A DNA stretch of 64,000 nt from Benincasa hispida (Eukaryota; Streptophyta; Magnoliopsida; Cucurbitales; Cucurbitaceae). Of this stretch, positions 35,701 through 51,994 are shown one piece after another (within the stretch, counting starts at the first letter, position 1; each line of letters starts with the position of its first letter). Under the pieces are notes generated by a model. The model saw only the letters and a program-made list of their open reading frames with translations. It did not search any database and had not been told where the DNA came from. The stretch is from contig NC_052349.1 in the NCBI RefSeq assembly GCF_009727055.1, positions 91,493,236 through 91,557,235 of the forward strand, in the 5' to 3' direction. The position numbers and the translations under genes were made by a program.

Positions 35701-38700
35701 ACTCTTTGAAGCACTCAAGAGGGGTTTGAAACTTTAGAACTCATGAAGGCAATCTATTAATTAGATGAGCTACAGTAAGAACCGCATCTCCCCACAGGTA
35801 CGAAAGGAGAGACGCTGGAATTATCAAGGAACGAACAACTTCAATGAGATACCGATTTTTCCGTTCAGCCACCCCATTTTGTTGTGGAGTATATGCACAC
35901 AAGTTTTTATGGATGATCCCTTTTGACACTAGGAATTCCTGGAAGGTGTGGTTGACAAACTCACGACCATTGTCACTCCGAAGAATGGCAATCTTTGTGT
36001 TGAACTGTGTTAATATAATGGTATAGAACTGTTTGAAGGTAGATAAAACCTCGGACTTATCAGCAAGGAGATATACCTATGTAAGTCGGGTATGGTCATC
36101 GATGAAAGTTACAAACCACCGTTTACCAGACAAGGTAGAGATGCTTGAGGGACCCCAAACATCACTGTGGACAAGGTGAAAAGGCTGGGTAGGTTTACAG
36201 GGCTAAGAAACAAACGACACGCGAGGTTGTTTAGCACGTATACAGACATTACAAGATAATGAAGAACATTCACATTATGGAATAAATGAGGAAATAAATA
36301 TCGCATATATTGAAAACTAGGATGTCCAAGACGAAAATGCCACAATAAATAATTTGTTTCAGACATAGTAAACGAAGATAAAAGACTAGTCCTAAACAAG
36401 CTTCTGGAGGAAGCATCTGCAGAAAGGAAATATAGGCCTCTGTCATATCGGACAGTGCCAACATCTTCCCTGAGTTCAAGTCCTGAAACAAAGCAGTATC
36501 TGGTGAGAAGAAAACTCTACAGTTCAAATCTTTTGTTATTTTTCTTATTGATAATAAGTTGTAAGAAATTTTGGGCACATGTAAGACATTTTGCAGAATT
36601 AATCCCTGAAATGGTGACAGTCTGCCTTTTCCAGCAACAGGAGCGAAGGACCCATCCGCAATTCGAATCCTCTCATTTCCAGCGCTTGGATAGTATGAGA
36701 GAAACCGGTCGGATGAGCTAGTCAAGTGATCAGTCGCTCCTGAATCTAGAATCCATAACTCATTCCCTTCAACAAGGAAACTAAAAGATTGAGGGTTACC
36801 TGATTGAGCAACTGTTCCGATCCCTATGGTACCTGAATCACCAGGATTGGTCACTGGAGGCTGTGTCTGAGGTTGTGCAACCCCCTCAACTGATTCACCC
36901 ACTAGAGCACACCCAGATTTCGACTTGTCATTCGGAGGGCGACGTTTACCATTTGGAGGGCGACCATGCAATTTCCAGCACTGATCCTTCGTGTGCCATT
37001 GTTTTTTGCAATGCTCACATACTGGGGGTGTTTTACTATTCTGTTTGTCACCATCAGCTCCAGCAGACTTTACTCCGAAGGCAGTTGACTCTACAATGGT
37101 AACACCTGGCCCGTTCATTGCACTCAATCTATCTTCTTCCAATCTAACCTCTGAAGAGACCTCCACAAGAGATGGAATTGGTTTCTGCCCTAGTATTCAA
37201 CTCCGAACTGTATCAAATTTGGGTGCAGCCCAGCAAGAAAATCATACACACGCTCAACCTCTTCTATCTTGGAGTATTGAATTCCATCTTGGGGGCAATT
37301 CCAGATGATCTCCCAACATAGATCCATTTCTTGTCATAACAACGACATCTTGCTGAAGTATGACGTTACATCTATGCTCCCTTGTTTGCATTCGTGAACC
37401 TGTTTACGTAGAGTATACGGGCGGGATGCGTTCTGACGCCTCGAATATAACCGTCGGACTGCATCCCAAATATCTCGGGCAATGGCTAAATAGAGTAAAG
37501 GTTTCCCGATTTGTGGTTCCATGCTACTGATTAACATTGAGCGGAGCAAAGAATCCTCTGCCTTCTAGACATGCTCTTGAGGATCCCCAGGATACGGTCG
37601 TGGTATCTCTCCAGTCAAATATCCAAACTTATGGCGTCCATCAAGAACCATTTTAATTGTTTGGGACCAAGAGAAGTAATTTTGCCCATTCAACTTCTCT
37701 CCCATGATCATTCCTACAGAATTTCCAATAGTTCCAGATAAAAAATTAGTAGTAGGGAGTAGGAAACATTGATACCGGATTTTCTGAATACATCGGGGAA
37801 GAATCATGGCCATTCAATCTGGCTCCAAGAGCGGCCATCTATTGCTGGAGACTAACCAATTGTTGTTGGAGTTCCACATGAGATTCAGATCTGGAATTTT
37901 TCTGTCCAAAAACCATGGGATTTTCTTCAACAGAATCACCCATTCGAAACTGAGGCTGAACTGGATACACATGAGGAAGAAGCTGTCCACCATGGTACTG
38001 TGAAGAAGCTACTGTCGGAAGTCCACCGGCGGCAAAGTTCGGCAACCCGTGATCGGCGCTGCTCCCAGACGGTTGCGATGGTGGGTAACGGACAGAAGGC
38101 TCGGCGATCGGCTGCAAGGTTGAAGAAATCGCGCCGATCTGACCCGACCCGACAGCTGGAGCAATTCGGCTGAGCCACCTGGGATGATGGTTCGGAGATA
38201 GCGGTCAACTGCTGCTTGAATCACAGCCTCATTAGTCAGCGTACCTTCACTTATCAAGTTTGATGACTGAGTCTCTTCTATCGGGCTACGATTTCATCAC
38301 CTTACTCTGATACCATATTGAAATAGAAGAAAAAAGATGACACAAGGAGTTTACGTGGAAAACCCTAATTCAAGGAAGAAAAACCACGATAGAAAAGGAC
38401 TTATTATTTAATGTCATACGTACAGTAGACCCAACCTCAAATATAAATAGAATGAGGTGAAACCCTAATTTAGCAAATATAGTATAAATTACAAAAATGC
38501 CCTTAGGGCTAATTCAACGTATTCCAACAAATTTCAATAATGAAATCTAAACTTCAACAAGGTACTGTTATTGATGGTTATACAAACTTCCTTAAGATTG
38601 CAAATATGATTGTTAATGACTATTGATCACAAATTTTCCTTGAGATTTCAGCTAACTTATCTTTGTGGTAACATTTGGCTAATTATTTGGACGATTAATG

Positions 38701-40641
38701 TACACCATTTTCTCGATTTAATTCATCCAAGTTTCAAATAATTATTAATCATTTTTGTGTTTGTATACTGAGACAGATTAGCAGGCCACTGACTCACTTG
38801 ATCTTGTTGGTACAAATGAACAAGAGTGAGATTTATGATAGAAAAAGTAAAAACAAACCTTAACGAAATCATCCTGGGTGAAATGGAACTCCTTTGTGTA
38901 ACCTGCTTCCTCCAGAAGTTGGCTCAAGACTTGCTGCAAAAGAGATAAAAGGACAAACTTTTTAATATGGCATGTGCCATGGAAAATATATACAATTCTC
39001 CCAGTGCCTCGTAAGATTTAGTGCAGCGTCTAGAGTACCTTTCTTTGGTCATCAGACATGAAGGGACCGGACAAATCCTGTAGCACTTCTATCATGTCAT
39101 TGAAAGACACCTTCCCATTAAAGTCCACATCGTAAACTTTGAACATAACTGATGAAACAAAAACAAATAATAACTGATGAGTCCAAGCTTTTTCAATCAA
39201 GACAACAAACTCATTAAATCAGCATAACATTGACTAAGATTTTAGCTAGTCAAATTTTTAGTTAAAGGAGTATGATGCTGTAATAAAGAAAACGAATGAC
39301 AAGAAAAGAAAAGAGGAGCTACAGTGCCCTGTTTCTGATAGGCAGAAGGAGATATAACTACTGAAGTCAACCCCTCTCTCTCACTAGAAATGAAGACTGC
39401 AATTCAATTAAGAAAGAAGGTTATTAAGATGTAAATTTTGACCAATACTCTTACACTAATCAAAAAAAATGGCTACCAAAATCATGCAGATAACTTTTAT
39501 GATCCAAAATCATACATCAACTAACTAAAACCCAAATTCACAATGTTACCTGGGCCCTATTGAGCAAATTACAATAAGTTAACTTGATAATACTATATAG
39601 AAGCTCATTTGAGAACCTTTTCTCACTATTGATACTTCCAGAAGAAAACTACAATCATATTGGATAGTTATTGTTAGAAGTGCAAATAAAGTCTCACGTT
39701 AGTTAGGGAAAGGAGAGAACCATGATGTATGTAAGACAGTTATCTGCATTGTGGAGACAGGTGGAGGGTTCATTGTCCTTATCAATTTCAGAAAATCCCA
39801 ATACCATCAAATTCAAAACATGAAAATGTCAGCATTGTTTTGACAGAAGTGCAAAAAAGGAGGGAAAAATTGATCTTAAACACTCTGTTTAATATTCCAA
39901 TGTTGAAATCATGAAATATTTCTAAGAAACGTCTTAAATGGAAAATTCACTATTCCACACCATTTATGTACAGTTAAGTATGAAAAGTAGAAATACAAAC
40001 GAGAATTCTGCTCAAAACTTTAAAGAAAAATTTTAGAATAACAAAAGAACATTGTTAACAAGCAAATGTAGAGTGTCATCAGACAGGATCTACACAATTG
40101 CAAGTATGCATTTCATACGTACATTCAATTTTACGTTGTATGCTAGCTTTAGCACTAAATGCAGACAAAATCGCCAAGAAATCCTTAAAGTTCAAACCAT
40201 CAACCATCTTCAGCAGCCTCTGGGGAACACAAAAAGGAAAGGACAAAGGACAAACTATTATTCACCGATTAAAGTACACGAACTTCACAAAACCAGATAT
40301 AGAATTTTACTATTTCAAGAAATTAATCGTAGAAATGGTTCAAAAATAACCTGAGAAAGAGGATTCATAGCGAATTCTGGGACTGATAAGAACTCATCGG
40401 CCAAGATATATCCCTTTGAGTTTCGATCGAGTTGACAAAATCTTTGATACAGGGACACTATTTCTTGTTGCGTAACTGAATTGTAGAGCCAAAATGAATG
40501 AGAACCGAGAGAAATTAGAAGGGAAGAGTATGGAAAGAAAGAATATAGAACAGAAATCGAAAAACACTCACAAAGATTATCGCAGTGGCGTTGAACTTCT
40601 TCAATATCATATTGAGTGAGCATCGAGGAGGAGTTTCCCAT
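32702..40641 (-). CDS. Calcineurin-B-like EF-hand protein, 6 exons, 175 aa
   Basis: Exons (minus): 40641-40572, 40475-40351, 40219-40123, 39148-39039, 38933-38859, 32752-32702. All introns are GT-AG and every phase fits, giving 175 residues, the length I recall for the Arabidopsis homologue At3g18430. The protein starts MGNSSS, so Gly2 with Ser6 fits N-myristoylation, as in calcineurin B. EF-hand loops include [12 protein letters not shown] (40-51) and [12 protein letters not shown] (104-115). The C-terminus is [16 protein letters not shown]. It probably binds calcium and acts as a regulatory subunit or sensor; its partner is not evident. The last intron (38858-32753) is 6.1 kb because a 5.46-kb Copia element sits in it in sense orientation. 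The coding sequence itself is intact. Confidence 0.95.
33067..33263 (-). repeat. 3' LTR of the intronic Copia element
   Basis: TGTTGGAATACG start (33263) and TTCA end (33067) on the minus strand. It aligns with the 5' LTR with about six substitutions by hand count, two single-base length differences, and a replacement of 18 bases by 2 near 33188. Confidence 0.95.
33264..33282 (-). other. Polypurine tract of the intronic Copia element
   Basis: The minus strand reads AACTTGAGGGGGAGTG immediately before the 3' LTR, a standard plant Copia plus-strand primer. Confidence 0.9.
33364..35110 (-). pseudogene. RT and RNase H of the intronic Copia element
   Basis: The RT starts in [20 protein letters not shown], then [41 protein letters not shown], a break near 34400, then [12 protein letters not shown] (intact catalytic YVDD). 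RNase H shows [28 protein letters not shown] and [31 protein letters not shown]. The 332-codon C-terminal stretch is open; the break near 34.4 kb and stops upstream separate it from integrase. As a whole the pol is disabled. Confidence 0.95.
35132..36399 (-). pseudogene. GAG-pre-integrase, integrase and IN-RT linker of the intronic Copia element
   Basis: [20 protein letters not shown] marks GAG-pre-integrase (about 36330). The integrase end reads [20 protein letters not shown] and onward (about 35890), followed by the [17 protein letters not shown] segment. The catalytic-core start is broken by stops and frame changes around 36.0-36.27 kb. The linker to RT is Pro/Ser-rich and built of tandem 42-bp (35255-35338) and 27-bp (35345-35398) repeats. 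Confidence 0.9.
36450..38257 (-). pseudogene. gag, zinc knuckle and protease of the intronic Copia element
   Basis: Gag pieces: [20 protein letters not shown] (UBN2-type, about 37700), then [20 protein letters not shown] (about 37470). The zinc knuckle [14 protein letters not shown] fits C-x2-C-x4-H-x4-C (about 37020). Protease [13 protein letters not shown] retains the DSG triad (about 36750), followed by [15 protein letters not shown]. Stops between the gag pieces show decay. Confidence 0.92.
38301..38315 (-). other. Primer-binding site of the intronic Copia element
   Basis: TGGTATCAGAGTAAGG on the minus strand, just after the 5' LTR, matches the initiator-Met-tRNA type. Confidence 0.9.
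38319..38529 (-). repeat. 5' LTR of the intronic Copia element
   Basis: 211 bp, TGTTGGAATACG...TTCA on the minus strand. It includes a TATA-like CTATTTATATTTG (minus strand of 38438-38450) that is missing from the 3' LTR. Confidence 0.95.
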
Positions 40642-43490
40642 TGTTTGACGCTGAGATTCAATACGCGCAAATCAAAATCTACCTTCTCACGCCGAAGAAG
40701 AGGTAGAATGTAGGCAGTTTGCACGGAGGAACAAGATTGCTGAGAATTTGCTATAGTAGAAAGGGGAGAAATCAAAACAAACTGTAGGAATCGCTGAAGA
40801 TCGAAAACTTATCAAATTAAGAGAACGAACAAATTGAATTCTGTGGAGTTATTTTTCGATTGATCATAAAGTTTTCCAAGAACCCAAATACAATCGGATC
40901 AGAAATGGAGAGAACTGGGCGATCTGGAGCTGGGAACTGTATACTGAAAATCAAGGGCCCTAACGTTTCCGTTTCTGTTTTCTATTCTATTTCTCATTTT
41001 TTAAAAAACTACAAAAATTGAGAAACTACACCGATTCATTGGTGTGCCTCCAAAATCTTAAAATTAAACCTCACATTGGACCTTTTTTTATTTTATTTTT
41101 CTTTCTTTTTATATTTCCAATTTCTCTATATTCTTTTTATATTTTTTTATTTATATTTTCTTTCTTTTATAGTTCCTTTTTCTCTATATTTTTTATATTT
41201 CTTTTATAATTATTAATTTTCTTCTTTATTTCTTTTATATTTCATTTTTTTATAAATTTATATTTTTTTATTTTTCTCTATTTTTATATTTCTTTTATAA
41301 TTATTCATTTCTGTTATTTATATTTATTTTTTATTATTTTTAAATATCTATATTTCAATCTAATTTTGAATTTTGAATTTTCAAATATTTAGGTTTATAT
41401 ATTATTTTTATTTTTAAATTTTCAGGGTTATTTTCAAATATTTAGATTTATATATTATTTTAATTTTAAAATTTTAAATTTTCAATAGGATTGTTTACAA
41501 ATATAGGAAAATAAACCAAAATATTTACAAATATAACAAAATTTCACTGTCTATCACGATCTATCGCAAATAGATTGTAATATTTTATTATTATTTAAAA
41601 ATATTTTCAATAATTTTGTCATTTAAAATAATTTTTCTTTTCAATATGTATATATAAATATTTTTTTAATTTTGAATTTCAAATTTTGCAAAATGCATTT
41701 TATATATTTTTTAAATTTTCTAACATACGAAACAAATTATAATTTTATAATAATATAAATTTTGGTTACTAAGATATTTATTTATATTCATTTTAATATT
41801 TTTACAACCACGACATTTACATAATAATATAATTGAGTTAAATTTGAGACTACATCATTTAAAATTTAAAACTAATGACGTGAGTGAGAAATAATATTGT
41901 AAATCAAATTTTAGCAACATATGAATGATAAAAACAATTGCATTATCGATATTAATTTTACATTGGGATTTATGTGTATTCAATAGTTTAAATATTTGAT
42001 AACTATTTTTTATACTTTAGTGCATGTTATATATCTTTTTATTTTATATAATTAGATTATTTTAAACTATAAAATATGAAGAAAAAAAATGTAAGGAAAA
42101 AATACAAAAAACGAAAAAAAAGAAATAGATATCACACAAATTTTTATTCTTATTTCTTTTTTCCAAGAAACGGAAACATGAATAGTTATCAAGCATATTT
42201 CTATGTCTTGTTCTAAAAAAAGAGAAAACAAGAAACAAGAAACAGGAAATGAGAAACGGAAAACAGGAAATGAGAACTGTAACCAAAGCTTGACCCCTAA
42301 CAAAAACGTTATCAAACGGATCGATGGTTTAAATCTTCACCCTTAATTTGTACTAAAAAAAAACGCTTAATCAAAGTGAGTTAATAACTACGAATTTGTA
42401 GTTGGAATTTCCTACAATTGTAGTATATTAAAAAAAATGATAATTTCAATCTCTACTTGACATACCTGGGATCAAGAAGGGCGAACAATATTTTTATTAT
42501 ATTCTAAAATAAAAGGATAAAAAAAACAGTGAATTGGATATAAATAATAAATATTTTAACTTCCTTAATAAAACATAAAAATATTAATTTATTCAATTAA
42601 ATACTCTCGAACTTTTGTTTGTTTTTATTTATTCATTTATTTTAGGAACCATTATGTGCTACTTTTGTAGCGATCAACATAAATTTTAAGTACTTTTATA
42701 GTAAATAATGAATGAAGATGGTATAAAAAAATTTATAACCCTAATATTAGAAATTTTCTCATTTCATGAAACATCAAAAGTGAATAAAAAAAAACTTAGA
42801 ATTTTGATCTACTCATTGGGTATCAAAAATTCGTCAATATTTTGATTATATCATTAAAAAAAACATAACACATAAAAACTAAACGTATTTTAATTTTTTT
42901 TTGAAGAAACTTAAAAATATTTATTAATTAAATTAAATATTCTTCTTGGACTTTTTGTTTTCACAACTTTTCTAGGAATATCAACATCAATATTTCATGA
43001 AACATCAAAATTTTAGTCGATATCTTGAATTACTTCGTACCGTTATAATTTAGACTAGTGATTTTGGCATAAGAAGTCCCGAAAATAGAAACAAAACTAT
43101 CAGATCGGCAAAAGTAAAATGATTTTTCACACAAAATCTAAGAACATGAAATATAATATAAAGATGAAATTATTAAAAAATAAAAAATAAAAAAAGAGGA
43201 AAATAGATGAATGTTGAGGCCATTACTGAATTCTGTCCGTAGCTTATACAAAAGTTAAAAAACGAAGCATGCATAGCTTACAACAGAACAACTGAACAAG
43301 AAGACATTGAGCGTTATTGAAAAATCCACCAGAATCCATTCCGGTAGTAAAATGAAAATATCTTTTTTTCCTTTTTCTGGGAGGTGGATGAGGTTTTGAC
43401 AAATTAAATAATAATCAAACCAACAATCTACGGCAGCTTGATTGATTACATCCCAGATTTGCATTATTGGAGGAAGTAAATGGAGGTTTT
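40642..43490. other. Promoter region and long AT-rich intergenic stretch
   Basis: The first 300 bases upstream of 40641 are the promoter and 5' UTR of the calcineurin-B-like gene. From 41060 to about 43200 the sequence is very AT-rich with T-rich TTTTATATTTCTTT-type low complexity (41080-41350) and A-rich tracts. I see no gene, RNA or defined transposon in it. Confidence 0.6.
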
Positions 43491-48637
<5,147 letters not shown>

Positions 48638-49072
48638 TTTCGGAGAGAGAGAGAGAGATGAATTTTAGGGCCTAACAATGGAGCTCGATTCAGGCTCAGA
48701 GTGAGGAGGAGAGAGAGAGAAGCTACCCGCTGCTTCGCTAGAGTCGTGAGATGTTGGGAGAGACGAGCCCGTTAAAACTTAAAACGATTCTTCGGCCCAT
48801 TGACTCGATTTGGATACGTTCGATGGGAAGAATAGCTTATTTTGTATTAAATTACAGATTTGACCCTATAATTTAGAAGAAAGTTTGAATTTAGATTGCG
48901 TTTACGTACCCGTTTGAGATTTTAGGTTGTCATCGTAATTGAATTGCATTGTAAAGAGAATGAGGAACGAGTTATAATGGTAATCCGATTATCATTGATG
49001 GTATTTATTAATATGTAATGAGAATGAGTTAAAAAACACATTGGTGCTGTTTACTTTTTGAATGAAATTTAA
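48638..49072. other. 5' flank of the complex I gene
   Basis: Contains (GA)n runs at 48640-48660 and 48710-48722 in the probable 5' UTR or promoter. No other gene seen. Confidence 0.5.
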
Positions 49073-49402
49073 GGGCGCGTTTAGGATGAAGAGTTTGTTA
49101 TTATAGTCATGGGTTATTATATCGTTGGTTATAATAATTTGTATTTGGGATATAGATTATTTTAGTTTGTGTTGTAATAGTATATGTTTGAGACGTAAAC
49201 TATTTTAGTTTGAGAATGAAATAGTAAACACTATAACAAATAATAAAAAAAAATTAAAAACTGTAGCAAATAGTAAATACTATAGCAAATGAGGATTTTG
49301 AAATAATGTTGACGATAGCTAATTGGAGAATACAAAATAGTATAAATGATAGCAAAAGGTGGTTATTGTAGTATTAGAATAGTCTTTGCTCCAAACATAC
49401 CC
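49073..49402. repeat. Candidate MITE (about 330 bp)
   Basis: Begins GGGCGCGTTTAGGA and ends CTCCAAACATACCC, imperfect inverted ends. The interior is AT-rich with repeated TAGCAAATAGTAAATACTAT-like and ATAGATTATTTTAGTTTG-like segments. A target duplication is only partial (GAAATTTAA / GAAATGATT). It resembles short non-autonomous DNA elements common near plant genes. Confidence 0.5.
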
Positions 49403-50700
49403 GAAATGATTGTCACTGTCATAATGCACTTTTGTATTTTTAATTGATTTTATGGCACCCTATTTATATTTTAATTGTTCATTTATATTTTATTTAATAA
49501 TTAAAATTTTATATTTAACAAAATTTGACACCTAAACAAAAAAATCTAGGATTTAAGAAAAAGATGAATAGTAATTATGTTAAATTTCGTTAATCTAATT
49601 CAAAATTTAACTTGGTTGGAGATTTATTTTTTCAAAATAGTAGGAATATTTGTAAGATTTTTTTTTTAGATGATTGTATGTGTATTTTTAAACAAAATTT
49701 TTAATTATATAAAGTTTTAAACTAGAGTAAGAAATATCTTGCATGCATGATTTTGGCCATAGAGCCAAAGTTGGAACGAGAGCAAGAGTTCGATCAAGCA
49801 TGAGCAAGAATGGGATTGAGAGAGAGAGAAAATTAATGGATAAAATAGAACTCAAATGTGATATTAGAAGCCCAAAAAACTAACAATAATCTCCCAAAAA
49901 ACTAACAATAATCTCGATCTACAATCTTAAACCAAAGCGAGAAGTACCTAGTGTGTTTGGTTTTGGCCACAAAACAAGCTTGAGCGACAGTGAGATCAAG
50001 CCTGAGTGAGAGGGAGATCAAGCATGAGCTAGAGTGGGATGGAAAGGGAGAGAGAAATTGATTGATGAAATCGCATATCAACTATAACTAGAATTCGAGA
50101 TTGAAAATCGAACTTCACAAATTTTGATGGATTTGTTAACGGTGCATTGTTACATTTTTAATATTTTTAATGAATTTTAAGTTATACATGAGAAAATTAA
50201 AAGCTAAAAGAGGTTTTATTAATAAATTAGAAAAAAAACATATTTTTTGTGGTTATTCGAGAAATGTAAAATAATATTCATTAGATATATATTAATTATC
50301 TAGATTTAAAATTTAGCATAAATATCTAGTGTTTCATTCTCTCAAATCAAAGCACAATACACCAACCAATATTCAATATATCTTTCTCTCGTACTTTCTC
50401 TCAATAGCTCTTTCAAGAGTAATTAGGGTATTTTAATTGTGGAGTTTTGAGCTCAATCTTTTAGTAGTTTGAGCTATACAATGTTTTAGTTGGTTTGTTG
50501 TATCCTAGAGGGGACATGTCAAAAAATGTCTATTACACCAGTGGTTGATATAAATAAATTCAATACACACCGCAAAGGATTTGAATCTCCTTAAAGAGAG
50601 TGAGATATACATGCCTCAACTTAATTGTTTGCGTGTCTCCTTCCTCAATATTTACTCCACTTTCTTCTGTTATTTGTAATTCCCTCGTCAATTTTTAAGA
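49403..50700. other. Intergenic with diverged tandem duplications
   Basis: Two diverged copies of a roughly 200-bp unit (about 49740-49860 and 49945-50075) share TTTTGGCCA, GATCAAGCATGAGC and GGGAGAGAG. Between them a 21-bp unit CCAAAAAACTAACAATAATCT is repeated twice (49873-49915). No gene recognised. The end may be the leader of the Copia gag relic that follows. Confidence 0.5.
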
Positions 50701-50710
50701 GATCCAAAGA

Positions 50711-51420
50711 TGAAGTCTGCCATTGAGAAACCAAATGAGAATGTCAAAGATCTCAACAAGTTATTTCGATTTAGGGGAACATACTTTAAAAGATGGAAAG
50801 GGAAAGTGTTGTTCTACCTTAATCTTCTCAAAGTAGCATATGTCCTCGCATAAGAGAATCCAAAGAAGACTAATACTGAAAGCATGAACCTTGAAGAGTT
50901 CATGATACACCAAAATAAAATTGACAAGTACGAGAAAGATTAGTACAACTGTCAGTATTGTATTTTAAAGTGTATTGCTGATCACTTTATGACTATTATG
51001 ATACTACTTTCAAGTCTACCAAGAAAATATGTAAATCTTTGCAAAATAAATATGATACTGAAGAAGCGAGTACAAAAAAATATGTTGCAAGTCACTTTTG
51101 TTGCTTTCAAATGGTGGATAGAAAATCTGTAGCAAAGCAAGCACGAGACTTTCATATGATAGTGGCTGAAGTAACACCTAAATGAATTAAATTTAGAGAT
51201 ATTCTCATCGTTGTTGACATAATTGATAAACTTCCACCATCATGGAGAGACTTTTCAGAAAAATATGTATCATAAACAAAAGGAAATCTTTTTGAAAGTA
51301 TTAATTACTCACATTCGTGTGGATGAAGAGGCAAGAGGGCAAGACACTTTGATTCAAGAAGGTAATGAAAATCTCACAAAGGTAAACCTAATCCCTTCTA
51401 ATGATAATTTATCTAATGGC
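50711..51420 (+). pseudogene. Copia gag (UBN2-type) relic
   Basis: Across shifted frames the plus strand reads [29 protein letters not shown], then [37 protein letters not shown] and [15 protein letters not shown]. These follow the gag order of plant Copia elements (DUF4219/UBN2 fold). Several TAA/TAG stops interrupt it. No pol follows: LTR C in the opposite orientation lies directly after. Confidence 0.85.
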
Positions 51421-51994
51421 CAGATTGAAGGAATCGAGTTCCTTAGCAGAAGTGGTGAACGCATGTATTAAATCTAATTTATTATGTGGTAAATAACATT
51501 AATTAATTAATTATTATTTAATTAAAACTAAATATAATATATTTAGTTTAATTTGAATCATACTAAAATAACATTTCACATATCCTATGGTTTTAGTATG
51601 AATCTCATTCATATTAATTTTAAAACTATTAAAACCTAGTTTTAATATGAATCTCATTCATATTAATTTTAGCCTATAGTTTTACTATGAATCTTATTCA
51701 TGTTAATGTGATATTTGAATTTTATTCAAAATATATCTCTCGTGTACCTTATAGTTTTAATATGAATTTCATTCATATCATAACTTATAGAATCTATATG
51801 AATCACATTCATATAACTAATATTTGAATCTTATTCAAATATATTTCTCAAATATATTACATAGTATTGATTATAAATCATATTTATAATCAATATACAT
51901 TATATTAGTTTGAACCATATTGAAATATTTATCTCTCACATATACAATATTAATTATAAATCATATCTATAATTAACTATGTAATGTATCAATA

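Larger units (their letters stand above)
33067..38529 (-). mobile_element. Copia retrotransposon with short LTRs inside intron 5 of the calcineurin-B-like gene
   Basis: A 5463-bp element bounded by LTRs of 211 bp (5', 38319-38529) and 197 bp (3', 33067-33263). In minus-strand order it carries primer-binding site, gag, zinc knuckle, protease, integrase, RT, RNase H and polypurine tract. The short LTRs and pol order suggest an Ale/Retrofit-type lineage. Several stops and frameshifts break the polyprotein, so it is non-autonomous now. The flanks (33062-33066 TTTAT, 38530-38534 AATTT) do not form a clear target duplication. Confidence 0.95.

Noticed and set aside
33062..38534. Target duplication of the intronic Copia element
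   Set aside because: TTTAT and AATTT at the two flanks do not match; either decayed or the boundary is off by some bases.
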